Below are positions 17,434-27,200 of a stretch of 64,000 nucleotides of DNA, in pieces; within the stretch, counting starts at the first letter, position 1; each line of letters starts with the position of its first letter. The translations under genes were made by a program, and so were the position numbers. The notes under the pieces were generated by a model. That model was not told where the DNA came from, did not search any database, and worked only from the letters and a program-made list of their open reading frames with translations. Source of the DNA: JARRKC01 sp037388505 (GTDB lineage Bacteria > Acidobacteriota > UBA6911 > RPQK01 > JAPXNP01); the NCBI GenBank assembly GCA_037388505.1, contig JARRKC010000022.1, positions 5,512 through 69,511 of the forward strand. Reading direction: 5' to 3'.

Positions 17434-19002
17434 ATGTCTTTAGCTTTTTGGCGGAGTTGGTCGCTTCGCACCAAAGTCCTCGTCCTGACCGGCTGTATAT
17501 CCGCTTCGGTACTCGGTTTGATGGCTTGGCTTGCCGCTGTGCGGACCGCTTACCAGATCGAGAAACTAATGTCGGACCGAGCCGTCCAAACCCTCCAGCG
17601 ACTCTCGTCGCACTTGGAGACGGTGCCTCCGGGAGAGATCCCGAGGGGACTGGAGCTTCAGGCACAGGAGTTGCTTGAGCTAGAGCCGAGTGTTGTGAGG
17701 ATCGATGTATTCGGCCCCGGTCCAGATGGCCTGACACTCCTGGCATCCAGCGCCGAGAGACAGCCGCGGGAAGCAACTCCCGCAGAGGAGAACGCTCTGA
17801 AGGAAGGCAAGATTCTGTCATTCGTGACCGAACAAGACGGCCGCCGGCTGCTCTTTACCGTGCATCCCTTCCGATTCGGCAACGGTCAGCCGGGATTCAT
17901 GACGGTGATCAACTCTCTGGACATCGTGGACGCCATCATACAAACCCACTCGCGTTTGGGGATCTATCTCATGGGTTCGTCCATCCTGCTGCTGGTCGGC
18001 GGGACAGCCTGGCTGTTCCGGACTACGGTCGCCCGTCCGGTTCTTGAACTTATGGAAGTCATGAATCGATTCAAGAGCGGCGACTCGTCGGCGCGCGCCG
18101 ATCAGGAACTTCCCGCCGAGTTCTCGGCGTTGGCGAAAGATCTCAACATCATGCTCGATGAGATCCAGCAGCTGAATGAAAACATGAAGCGGCGCATCGA
18201 AGAGGCGACGATGGAGCTGGAAGCTCGAAACCGCGAGCTGGAGTCGATCAACCTTCAGCTCTTCGAAGCACAGAAGTTGCGCAACCAAGCGGAACGTTTG
18301 GCTCTGGCCGGTCGATTGACTGCTTCCCTTGCGCACGATATTGGGTCCCCGCTTGGTGCCGTCTCCACCCATCTTCAGTTGCTGATGGAAGATAAGCGAC
18401 TGCCCTCAGACCTGGAACGTCGGGTGCGGCTCGCCAATGAGCAGATCGATCGTGTTTGCGGGATCGTCGAAAGCCTGCTCTCCACGACCCGCGTGCGACC
18501 TCAGAAGCGGCCTGTGGATCTGATGGAGACCATCGAGGCCGTCCTGCAACTCCTGGGGCCGGGGCTGGCGCGCAGCGAGATTCAGGCGGAGGTCATTGCC
18601 TCGATCGAGGGACCCTGTGCGGTGCTGGGCGATCCCGGCCAGCTACAGCAGGTGTTCCTGAACCTGCTCAACAATGCGATGGATGCCATCTCAGGCTCCG
18701 GGAAGATCACCGTTCGCTTGCGACCGGTCGACGAGGCGGGGGACCCCGAATGGCGGATCGAAGTCGAGGATGATGGGGAGGGAATTCCCCCGGAGAACCT
18801 GGCTTCGATCTTCGAGCCTTTCTTCAGTGCCAAGCAGAAAGCCCAGGGGACGGGCATTGGCCTGGCCGTCAGCCAGGAAATCATCAATCAGCATGGTGGA
18901 AGGATTCAGGTGGACAGCAAGCCAGGTGAGGGGACCCGTTTCACCGTCTTTCTGCCCCGTCTCGTCCCATCAGTAGCGGGCGAAAGGACCGGTAATTCGT
19001 AA
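17434..19002 (+). CDS. Membrane sensor histidine kinase
   Basis: I start it at ATG 17434, which places TM1 (KVLVLTGCISASVLGLMAW) near the N-terminus; the upstream in-frame ATG at 17320 would add 38 non-membrane residues. Domains of the 522-residue product: TM1 (~14-36), extracytoplasmic sensor domain (~37-172), TM2 (~176-195), HAMP (~198-248), coiled coil (~250-285), HisKA dimerisation domain with phospho-acceptor His301 in SLAHDIGSPLGAV, then HATPase with N box NLLNNAMDAI, G1 DDGEGIP and G2 GTGIGLAVS. Its stop overlaps the start of the response regulator by one base, so the two form one system. The HAMP-type kinase plus NtrC-like partner resembles ZraS/AtoS-type pairs. The signal is unknown. 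Confidence 0.92.
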   Translation: MSLAFWRSWSLRTKVLVLTGCISASVLGLMAWLAAVRTAYQIEKLMSDRAVQTLQRLSSHLETVPPGEIPRGLELQAQELLELEPSVVRIDVFGPGPDGLTLLASSAERQPREATPAEENALKEGKILSFVTEQDGRRLLFTVHPFRFGNGQPGFMTVINSLDIVDAIIQTHSRLGIYLMGSSILLLVGGTAWLFRTTVARPVLELMEVMNRFKSGDSSARADQELPAEFSALAKDLNIMLDEIQQLNENMKRRIEEATMELEARNRELESINLQLFEAQKLRNQAERLALAGRLTASLAHDIGSPLGAVSTHLQLLMEDKRLPSDLERRVRLANEQIDRVCGIVESLLSTTRVRPQKRPVDLMETIEAVLQLLGPGLARSEIQAEVIASIEGPCAVLGDPGQLQQVFLNLLNNAMDAISGSGKITVRLRPVDEAGDPEWRIEVEDDGEGIPPENLASIFEPFFSAKQKAQGTGIGLAVSQEIINQHGGRIQVDSKPGEGTRFTVFLPRLVPSVAGERTGNS

Positions 19003-20387
19003 TGAACGTGACGTCGCAAAAGCCAAAGGTGCTCGTGGTCGATGATGACCCGTCGGCGCTCGAATCGCTGGTGGAGGTCTTGAGCAAGGAAGAATACGAT
19101 GTCTTTGCCACCAGGCGCGGCAGAGAGGCGCTCGATCTGGTTCAAAATCTCGACCGGGCGCTCGATCTGGTGGTCACCGACCTGCGTATGAGCGGCATCG
19201 ACGGGATGAGAATCCTGGAATCGGTTCGCGAAGGGCGTCCGGAAATCCCGGTGATCGTGTTGACTGCATTTGCCGATATGGGAAGCGCCGTCGAGGCGAT
19301 TCGGAAAGGGGCCTTCGATTATCTCAGCAAGCCCTTCAAACTGGACCATCTCCGCCTCGTTGTCCGTCGTGCTCTCGAGCAGAGTTCACTGCGCCAGGAA
19401 AACCTGAAACTGCGTTCGGCCCTCGAAAAGAGAGGCGAAAGCAACGGGCTGATTGGCCGAAGCCCGGAGATGGTCGAAGTCTACAAACTGATCGCCAAGG
19501 TCGCCCCGCTTTCGACGACGGTCCTCATCCAGGGTGAAAGCGGGACCGGGAAGGAACTGGTGGCCCGACTGATCCACGATCTAAGCGGACGGCCGGGGGC
19601 ATTCAAGGCCATCAACTGCGGAGCTCTGCCGGAGTCTCTACTCGAGAGCGAGCTTTTTGGCTACGTGAAAGGTGCCTTTACCGGCGCTACCACTCGCAAG
19701 AAGGGGATTTTCGAGGCCGCTCAGGCGGGCACGTGTCTTCTGGACGAGATCTCGAACACCTCTCCCAACGTCCAGATGCGCCTGCTCAGGGTCCTCGAGG
19801 AGCGTGAGGTCCAGCCTGTCGGTTCGACCGACTCCATGAAGATCGATGTGCGCATCATCTCGGCCACCAATCGGCCGCTGGACGGACTTGTCGAGGCAAA
19901 GGAGTTTCGTGAAGATCTTTACTATCGGCTCAAGGTCGTCACCATCAATCTGCCGCCTCTGAGGGAGCGCCGGGGCGACATCCCGATTCTGCTGAACCAC
20001 TTCGTCCAGCATTTCGCTGCAGTCTCATCGAAACCGATCGCCATCTCCGACCCCGTCTACTCGCTGCTGGCCAGCTATCCCTGGCCGGGCAACGTCCGAG
20101 AACTGGAAAACGCCGTGGAGCGTGCGATTGCCTTGAATTCCAGCGGGATTCTGATGCCGACGGATTTCCCCGAGGAGATCCGGGAAGTGGGAGAGCGTCG
20201 GCCGTCGGCCGGACAGGGGCCTTTCATGACCCTCGAGGAAAAGACGCTCGAATACGTGCTCGAAATCCTGGAAGCGACGGGCAGGAACGTCAGTCAGACG
20301 GCCGATATCCTCGGCATAGATCGGCGGACCGTTTACCGCATCCTCGAACGCCACGATATGCAGCCGAAGGCTGACCACGCGGTGTAG
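19002..20387 (+). CDS. Sigma-54-dependent response regulator (NtrC family)
   Basis: Transcription activator partnered with the preceding kinase; the TAATG overlap gives coupling. The receiver domain (1-125) has the acidic pocket VVDDDP, phospho-acceptor Asp60 (VVTDLRMSG) and Lys in YLSKPF. The AAA+ domain (~150-380) has Walker A GESGTGKE (178-185), the sigma-54 contact loop GAFTGA (224-229), Walker B CLLDEI and the arginine region of LREDLYYRL type (EDLYYRLKVV). The C-terminal Fis-type helix-turn-helix (~415-455) includes NVSQTADILGIDRRTVYRIL. All catalytic parts are intact. It should activate sigma-54 promoters, but I found no convincing -24/-12 site nearby. It ends 6 bp from the convergent EamA gene. 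Confidence 0.94.
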   Translation: MNVTSQKPKVLVVDDDPSALESLVEVLSKEEYDVFATRRGREALDLVQNLDRALDLVVTDLRMSGIDGMRILESVREGRPEIPVIVLTAFADMGSAVEAIRKGAFDYLSKPFKLDHLRLVVRRALEQSSLRQENLKLRSALEKRGESNGLIGRSPEMVEVYKLIAKVAPLSTTVLIQGESGTGKELVARLIHDLSGRPGAFKAINCGALPESLLESELFGYVKGAFTGATTRKKGIFEAAQAGTCLLDEISNTSPNVQMRLLRVLEEREVQPVGSTDSMKIDVRIISATNRPLDGLVEAKEFREDLYYRLKVVTINLPPLRERRGDIPILLNHFVQHFAAVSSKPIAISDPVYSLLASYPWPGNVRELENAVERAIALNSSGILMPTDFPEEIREVGERRPSAGQGPFMTLEEKTLEYVLEILEATGRNVSQTADILGIDRRTVYRILERHDMQPKADHAV

Positions 20388-20393
20388 ATGGGG

Positions 20394-21254
20394 TCACGGC
20401 CGGACGGGCACGTTTCTCGTCGACGCTCGCATTACGACGATCCCCCCTAGACAAATCAGTACTGTCCCCATCACCGATGCGCCGTCCGGGGTGTGGTGCC
20501 AAAACAACCAGTCCAACAATCCGGCACAGACGACCGAACTGTAGATGAACGGCCCCACACTGCCCGCGGAGCCGGACGCATAGCCGGCGGTCAGGAGGAT
20601 TTGGGCGAGTGCAGCCAGAAATCCGACCCCCGCCAGGATCAGGAGTTCAGTGAACCGGATGCTCACCGTCGTCCAGGGGAAAGGAATCGCCGAACAGACC
20701 GTGGAGACGAGAGAGAAGTAGAAGACGACGCGCGTGACCGGTTCGCTGCGGGTCAAACGGCGGATCGTCACCTGGGCCAGAGCTCCCAGTACGCCGGCCG
20801 CAAGCCCAATGAATGCCGCTGTCTGGATCACGCCCCCGCTCGGCTTGACGACGAACACCACGCCCACGAAGCCAAGGACGACCGCCACGATCACCGGTCT
20901 GGTCAACTCCTCCTTGAGCCAAATCCAGGCAATCAGGGGCATGAACAGAGGCAGGGTATAATTCAGCAGGACAGCGTCGGCCAGTTCGAGTCTTCCGATC
21001 GTGTAAAAAAAGCAGTACATGGCCGTCAGACCGGCCAGTCCGCGCAGCAGGTGAAACCGTAAGACGCGCGTCCGGATGGCAGACCAGCCACGCCATCCGA
21101 TCCAGGGGAGCAGTGCGAGGAGGGCAAAGCCGTTGCGACCGAAGACGATGACCGTGCTTGGCTGCGAAGCGGAAAGAACCTTCACGCCCGCACTCATCAC
21201 GGCGAAGAGTGCCCCCGCAGCAATCACCTTCAATGCCCCGCGCAGTGCGATCAC
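20394..21254 (-). CDS. EamA/DMT-superfamily transporter
   Basis: This 286-residue integral membrane protein has ten predicted helices in two EamA repeats, the usual length for RhaT/YdcZ-like drug/metabolite exporters. Clear segments include VIAAGALFAVMSAGVKVL, LLRGLAGLTAMYCFFY and VIVAVVLGFVGVVFVV. The repeat junction carries the typical LPLFMPLIAWIWLKEE text. Substrates of this family range from amino acids to nucleotides and cannot be told from sequence. It is convergent with the sigma-54 activator and divergent from the efflux operon. Confidence 0.88.
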   Translation of the reverse strand: MIALRGALKVIAAGALFAVMSAGVKVLSASQPSTVIVFGRNGFALLALLPWIGWRGWSAIRTRVLRFHLLRGLAGLTAMYCFFYTIGRLELADAVLLNYTLPLFMPLIAWIWLKEELTRPVIVAVVLGFVGVVFVVKPSGGVIQTAAFIGLAAGVLGALAQVTIRRLTRSEPVTRVVFYFSLVSTVCSAIPFPWTTVSIRFTELLILAGVGFLAALAQILLTAGYASGSAGSVGPFIYSSVVCAGLLDWLFWHHTPDGASVMGTVLICLGGIVVMRASTRNVPVRP

Positions 21255-21556
21255 GATACTCGTCCCTTCCGCTGCATTTCCTCGCCATGGTATCGAAAGG
21301 GATGCCCATCCCAGAAGTCGAACCCATGCGAACCCTTTTTCACTTCCGTCGCCCGACGGTGAGGCATCCTTGCGTGAAATGCGACTTTATTCAGGAGTCG
21401 CGAAACCTCTGCGGCAAAGTTTTCATCTTTGTTGGGTGTTGAGAATCTACAGGATTCAAGGTAGATTCTTACGCGCTGCTTCTCCGGCGACCGGGGGGCG
21501 GAGAGGTTCGAGACATTCTTCGTTAACCACAATACGACAGTGACTGGTGACGGTTT
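21255..21556. other. Divergent intergenic region, no gene seen
   Basis: The 302-bp gap between the EamA start and the outer-membrane-factor start holds no convincing gene. It should contain both promoters and carries one strong dyad (listed separately). Confidence 0.5.
21442..21469. promoter_or_regulatory. Dyad upstream of RND efflux operon
   Basis: AGAATCTAC and GTAGATTCT are perfect 9-bp arms around a 10-bp spacer, 88 bp before the first gene of the efflux operon. The spacing suits a dimeric repressor site, or a leader hairpin. No regulator gene is adjacent. Confidence 0.4.
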
Positions 21557-22942
21557 ATGAACAGACGAATCACAGCGCTGAACCTTATTCTGACCGGTCT
21601 GTTGGTCTTCGGAAGTACCCTGGGGGCATCAGCCGAGCGAACGGCCGAAGGTCAGATGCCGGATGGGGGTCTGACTCTCGCCGAGGCCGTCGAAAGGGCC
21701 CTGCAGAACAATCCGATGGTCCATGCGAGTGAGGCCGGAATCGATATTGCTGCTGCCGGCGTTTCCGAGGCAAAGGCAGGTCGCCTTCCCCTGCTGAAGT
21801 TCAGTGAGAAGTACACCAACAGCAACAATCCGGTGTACGTCTTCGGCAGCCTGCTCGAACAGGGTCGGTTCGGACCGAACAATTTCGATGTGGGGTTTCT
21901 GAACCACCCGGGATCGCTCTCGAATTTTCGCAGCAGCGTGGACCTCCAGATCCCCGTCTTCAACCGCTTCAAGGTGCAATCCGGAATCGAACAGGCACGC
22001 ATACGCTCAGACCAGTCACAGTCGGAAGCGGGGTGGGTCCGGCAGCAGCTCCGTCTGCAAGTGATCCAGACCTACTTCGGACTCCTCGTAGCCCGACAGC
22101 GCCAGGAAGTGGCGGCCGACGCAGTTCGGACAGCACAGGCCGAGGTCGAAGACATTCAGTCCAGAGTCGAACAGGGACTGGCCGTGCGTTCGGATCTGCT
22201 GGCCATGGAGGTACAGCTCGCGGATTTCCGCCAACAGCAGGTTCAAGCGGCGGGTGACGAACAGACGGCATTGGCGGCTCTGAACTCGGTTTTGTCGGTG
22301 CCGGTGGGAACTCCCGTCCAACTGGCGGGGCAGCTCGAAGAGCGCAGCTTCCCCGTCCCACAACAGGACGAGTTGATCAAGACGGCGTTGACCAGCCGTC
22401 CGGACTATCTGAATGCCGCCAAACAGGTGGACCTGGCCAGACAGCAGATTCGCGTTGCCAGGGGAAGCTGGTGGCCCGACCTCAACCTGTTTGCTCAAGT
22501 CGGCCAGAGCACCCAGGATTTCTCGAACGGGAGTGGGGACTTTGCGGTTGGCGCGAGTCTGAACTTCGATATCGTGGACTTTGGGCGCCTGCCGCGCATC
22601 GAGCAGGCCGTGGCGCAATCACGCCGCGCGCAGGCGGATCAGGACCAGACAGCGAACCGGGTGCGGCTCGAAATCGTCCAGGCGCTTCAGCGCTATCTCA
22701 CTTCCAAACAGCGTCTCCAATTGACCTCGACTGCGGTCGAGCAGGCGACCGAAGCACAACGGATCGTCCAGGACCGGCTCGACGTCGGGCTGACGACGGT
22801 GACCGATGTCCTGAGAGCTCAGACGGACCTGCTGAGGGCCCGGCTCAATCAGCTGGGGGCGCGCTACGAGCACTATCTCGGCTACGCCCAGGTCTTGCTG
22901 GCGTCCGGCACTCTGGACGATGTCAGGCCATTCTCCAATTAG
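21557..22942 (+). CDS. TolC-family outer membrane efflux protein
   Basis: Outer-membrane channel of a tripartite efflux system. The 461-residue protein has a signal peptide (ALNLILTGLLVFGSTLGASA) and two copies of the OEP repeat made of long helical, Gln/Ala-rich coiled-coil stretches. Repeat one starts LTLAEAVERALQNNP, the usual TolC opening; repeat two starts around EELIKTALTSRPDYLNAAKQ. It is the first gene of a three-gene operon; the adaptor begins 25 bp after its stop. Confidence 0.92.
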   Translation: MNRRITALNLILTGLLVFGSTLGASAERTAEGQMPDGGLTLAEAVERALQNNPMVHASEAGIDIAAAGVSEAKAGRLPLLKFSEKYTNSNNPVYVFGSLLEQGRFGPNNFDVGFLNHPGSLSNFRSSVDLQIPVFNRFKVQSGIEQARIRSDQSQSEAGWVRQQLRLQVIQTYFGLLVARQRQEVAADAVRTAQAEVEDIQSRVEQGLAVRSDLLAMEVQLADFRQQQVQAAGDEQTALAALNSVLSVPVGTPVQLAGQLEERSFPVPQQDELIKTALTSRPDYLNAAKQVDLARQQIRVARGSWWPDLNLFAQVGQSTQDFSNGSGDFAVGASLNFDIVDFGRLPRIEQAVAQSRRAQADQDQTANRVRLEIVQALQRYLTSKQRLQLTSTAVEQATEAQRIVQDRLDVGLTTVTDVLRAQTDLLRARLNQLGARYEHYLGYAQVLLASGTLDDVRPFSN

Positions 22943-22967
22943 TTTCCAGTTCGGTGAGGACCAAGAA

Positions 22968-24251
22968 ATGATACGCAACCTCATTCTAGCAGCGGCACTC
23001 ATATCCACTCTGGCGCTGGTCCAGTGCTCCGCCGATCGGACGAGCACGAGCGAGCCGGTCGTCGCTGAGAGCCCCATCCCGGTCAAGATTGAGACGGTGT
23101 CTCAGACGACTGCGGCGGACGGATTCGAAGCCACCGGAACCGTGAGTTCGAAGACGGTAACTCCGATCTCTGCCAAGGTCATGGGATACGTCGAGTCGGT
23201 CGAAGTACGCGAGGGAGACCGGGTGCAGGCCGGACAGCTTCTGGTGTCCATCGATTCACGCGACGCCCGCACTCGAGTGACTCAGGCGGAAGCCGGACTG
23301 GCCGAAGCGAAGAGCGCGCTGGAGGAAGTCAATCGCTCAATCGATGCGGCTCAGTCGGCTCGCGACGCGGCTGCCGCCAACGCCCAGCTGGCCGACTCGA
23401 CCTTCCAGAGGTTTGCGGAGCTCCTGAAGAGGAACTCCGTGAGCAAGCAGGAATACGACGAGGTTTCGGCCCGAAAGCAATCCGCGGAGGCCCAGCTTCG
23501 GCAATCCGAAGAAATGCTGCAGTCCGCTAGGGCCAAGAAGGGACAGGTCGAGTCCAAGATCGAGCAAGCCCAGGCGGCGCTGGAGCAGGCCCGGCTCTAT
23601 CTCGGCTACTGTCGTGTCCAGGCGCCCTTTGCCGGTGTGATCTCCGATAAACAGGTCGATCTGGGGCAGTTAGCCTCTCCCGGTGTTCCCCTGTTGACGC
23701 TGGAGGATGCGAAGAACTTCGAAATGCACGCCATCGTTCCGGAAAGCAGGATCGATCAGATAGCGGTGGGTCAGGCGGTGGACGTAAGCGTCGATTCGTT
23801 GGGCCGCACCCTGAGCGGCTCCGTCGTCGACATCGTGCCCCGGTCCGATCCGGCCAGTCGATCCGTCATGGTGAAGATCCGCTTGCCGTACAGCCCCGGC
23901 CTCCACTCCGGCCTCTATGCAACGGCTCAGCTGCTCGACAAGGGGGAAACGATCATCTCGGTGCCGGCCTCGGCGCTGATCTATCGGGGACAGTTGGTGG
24001 GACTCTACAAGGTTGACGAATCGAATCATGCGACCTTCCGCCTGGTCAAACCCGGTAGGGACCTGGGAGATCGTGTCGAGGTACTCTCCGGAGTTTCCCC
24101 GGGGGATCGAGTCGTCGTGGAACCCTCCGATTCTCTGAAAGACGGTTCGTCGCTCGAGATTTCGGCCAACCGGAAGCTTCTCCCTACAGGGGATGCCAAT
24201 CGTACGAAGTCGCAGCGGCAGACCGCGACGCTCGAGTTCGAGAACTGTTAA
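22968..24251 (+). CDS. RND efflux periplasmic adaptor (membrane fusion protein)
   Basis: The start at 22968 has GAGGA 7 bases upstream and gives a signal sequence ending LALVQC, possibly a lipoprotein anchor with a non-canonical lipobox. Order of parts in the 427-residue protein: beta-barrel and lipoyl half-motif (VMGYVESVEVREGDRVQAGQ), a long Ala/Gln/Glu coiled-coil hairpin (~95-210), the second lipoyl half (RVQAPFAGVISDKQVDLGQL), beta-barrel, and membrane-proximal domain. This is the HlyD/AcrA layout. It joins the TolC-like channel upstream to the pump that starts 13 bp downstream. Confidence 0.92.
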   Translation: MIRNLILAAALISTLALVQCSADRTSTSEPVVAESPIPVKIETVSQTTAADGFEATGTVSSKTVTPISAKVMGYVESVEVREGDRVQAGQLLVSIDSRDARTRVTQAEAGLAEAKSALEEVNRSIDAAQSARDAAAANAQLADSTFQRFAELLKRNSVSKQEYDEVSARKQSAEAQLRQSEEMLQSARAKKGQVESKIEQAQAALEQARLYLGYCRVQAPFAGVISDKQVDLGQLASPGVPLLTLEDAKNFEMHAIVPESRIDQIAVGQAVDVSVDSLGRTLSGSVVDIVPRSDPASRSVMVKIRLPYSPGLHSGLYATAQLLDKGETIISVPASALIYRGQLVGLYKVDESNHATFRLVKPGRDLGDRVEVLSGVSPGDRVVVEPSDSLKDGSSLEISANRKLLPTGDANRTKSQRQTATLEFENC

Positions 24252-24264
24252 GCCGGAGTAAGCG

Positions 24265-27200
24265 ATGAAACAGATCGGAATTGCAGGCAAGCTCGCTCAC
24301 GCATTCATCGACTCCAAATTGACGCCTCTGCTGGTTGGCGCCGCGATCCTGCTCGGAGCGGGAGCCGTGTTCATGCTGCCCAGGGAGGAAGAGCCTCAGA
24401 TCATCGTTCCCATGATCGACGTCTTCGTGCAAATGCCGGGTGCCAGCGCCCGGGAAGTCGAAGAACGTGTGACCAAGCCGATGGAGAAGCTTCTCTGGGA
24501 GATCCCGGGCGTCGAGTACGTTTACTCGACCTCGAGTCCCGGTTCGTCGATGGCCATCGTTCGCTTCTACGTCGGGGAGAACGAAGAGGACGCGATCGTT
24601 CGTCTCAACCAGAAGATGTCGGCCAACTACGACCTCATCCCTCCGGGTGCCGGTCCTCCTTTGATCAAACCGCGCTCCATCGATGATGTGCCGATTCTTG
24701 CCTTGACTCTCTGGAGTGAGCACGAGGACCACTTCATGCTGCGCCGCGTCGCCGCCCAGCTGCACGATCAGATCAAGCAGGTGCAGGATGTCTCTGAAGT
24801 CACGCTCATCGGGGGGCAGCGGCGTCAGGTTCGAGTGCTGCTCGATCCGGCTCGCATGGAGGCTCTGCACGTTTCTCCCACGCTGGTCAGCCGGATGCTG
24901 CAGCGTTCGAATCAGCAGATGCAGGCGGGCGAGTTCTCCCAAGCCAACCACGATTATCTCGTCGACACGGGCGGGTTCCTCAAGGATGCGGACGATGTGC
25001 GCAATGTGGTCGTGGCGGTCTATCAGGGCCGGCCGGTCTACCTGAAGGACGTTGCCAAGATCGAGGACGGTCCCGAAGAGCTGGCCAACTATGTGCTCTA
25101 CGGTCAAGGGCCCGCCGGCGCCGAGTCTACGGAAGTCGGGTCCCATTCGGTGGGCCCCGAGAGCAAAGAGGACGGCACTGTCAAAGAGGCGGGAGTGGTC
25201 GGAAACGCGTTTCCGGCGGTGACCATCTCCGTGGCGAAAAGAAAAGGAACCAACGCCATTGTGGTTGCCGACCATGTCCTGGAGAAGGTCGAGGCCATGC
25301 GCGGCGTGCTCGTGCCGGACGACATACATCTGACCGTCACCCGCAATTATGGTGAGACGGCAGAGGCGAAATCCGACGAACTGTTGTTCCACATGCTGCT
25401 GGCCATCCTCTCGGTCACCGTGCTGATCTGGCTGACTCTCGGTCTGCGCGAGTCGGGAATCGTGGCGATCGCCATTCCGGTGACGCTGGCCCTGACCCTG
25501 GTCNNNNNNNGCGTGACACTGTTCGCGTTGATCTTCTCCATCGGTATCCTCGTCGACGATGCGATCGTCGTGGTGGAGAACATCGTCCGCCACTACCGCC
25601 TGCCGGGGAATCGAAACCGTTCTATCGTCCAGGTTGCCATCGAGGCGGTCGATGAGGTAGGGAACCCGACTATCCTGGCCACGTTCGCCGTCATCGCAGC
25701 CATCATTCCGATGGCATTCGTGCGCGGCCTCATGGGGCCCTACATGAGGCCGATTCCCGTCGGCGCCTCGTTTGCCATGATCTTCTCCCTGCTGGTCGCC
25801 TTCATGGTGACGCCGTGGGCTTCGATCCGTCTATTGAAGCGGCGTTCCGGCGGGGAAGGCGGGGATGGTCATGAGGAAGAAGGTTTCACGACGCGACTCT
25901 ACCGGCAAGTCATGGGACGGCTCATCCATGTGCCGGCACTGCGCTACGGCTTTCTGGCAGGCGTGGTCGTGTTGCTTCTGGGAGCGCTGGCCATGGTCGG
26001 GCTGAAACTGGTCACCGTCAAGATGCTGCCTTTCGACAACAAGAGCGAGTTCCAGGTCGTCGTCGATATGCCGGAGGGAACCACGCTGGAGGACACCGCG
26101 GCGGTCACCCACGACATCGGACGCTACCTGTCGACCGTTCCTGAGGTCACCAACTATGAGATGTACGTAGGGACGTCGTCGCCCTACAACTTCAACGGCC
26201 TGGTCCGTCACTACTTCATGCGCCGCATGCCTTTCCAGGCGGACATTCAGGTCAACCTGGTCTCCAAGGAGGAGCGCAGCCGGCAGAGTCATCAGATCGC
26301 TAAGATGGTACGGCCGAAAATCCAGGAGATCGCAAGGCGTCACGGCGCCGCGGTCAAGGTCGCCGAGGTTCCGCCCGGGCCACCCGTCCTGCAGACACTC
26401 GTCGCCGAGGTCTATGGTCCCAGCTACAAGGGACAGCTCGAGTTGGCGGCCCGAATCCAGAAGATCTTCGAACAGACGGAAGGTGTGGTCGACGTCGACT
26501 CCTATATCGAAGCCGATCAGCCGAAATATGTCTTCCACATCAACCAGGAGAAAGCGGCTCTCAGTGGAGTCTCGGTCGAACAGATCGTAGCGGCCACCCG
26601 CATGGCCCTGGGCGGCATGAAGGCCGGACTCCTGCACGTTCCCAGCGAAAAGGAAGACGTGGACATCGTGCTGCGTCTACCCGAGCCCAGCCGGTCCAGT
26701 ATCCCGGATCTGTTGAGTCTGCGCCTGATGGGGCAGGGCGGACAGATGGTCCCCCTCGGGGAACTCGTCAAGGTCCAGAAAACCATTCAGGACAAGAGTA
26801 TCTATCACAAGAACCTCAAGCCGGTCGTCTACGTGACGGGAGATGTGGCAGGTCAGGAGGAGAGCCCGGTCTACGCGATCCTCAAACTCTCCGACGCCGT
26901 ATCCGAGCTGAAGATTCCGGAGGGCTACCAGATCGCCCAGTATACGGCCGAGCAGCCCTTCTCGACTGAGAAATACGCCGTGAAGTGGGATGGTGAGTGG
27001 CACATCACGTATGAGGTCTTTCGGGATCTCGGCATCGCTTTCGCCGTCGTGCTCGTCTTGATCTACATCCTTGTCGTGGGGTGGTTCCAGTCGATGCTGA
27101 CGCCGCTGGTCATCATGGCGGCGATTCCATTCTCCCTGGTCGGAATTCTGCCCGCTCATTGGGCCATGGGCGCCTTCTTTACGGCGACATCGATGATCGG

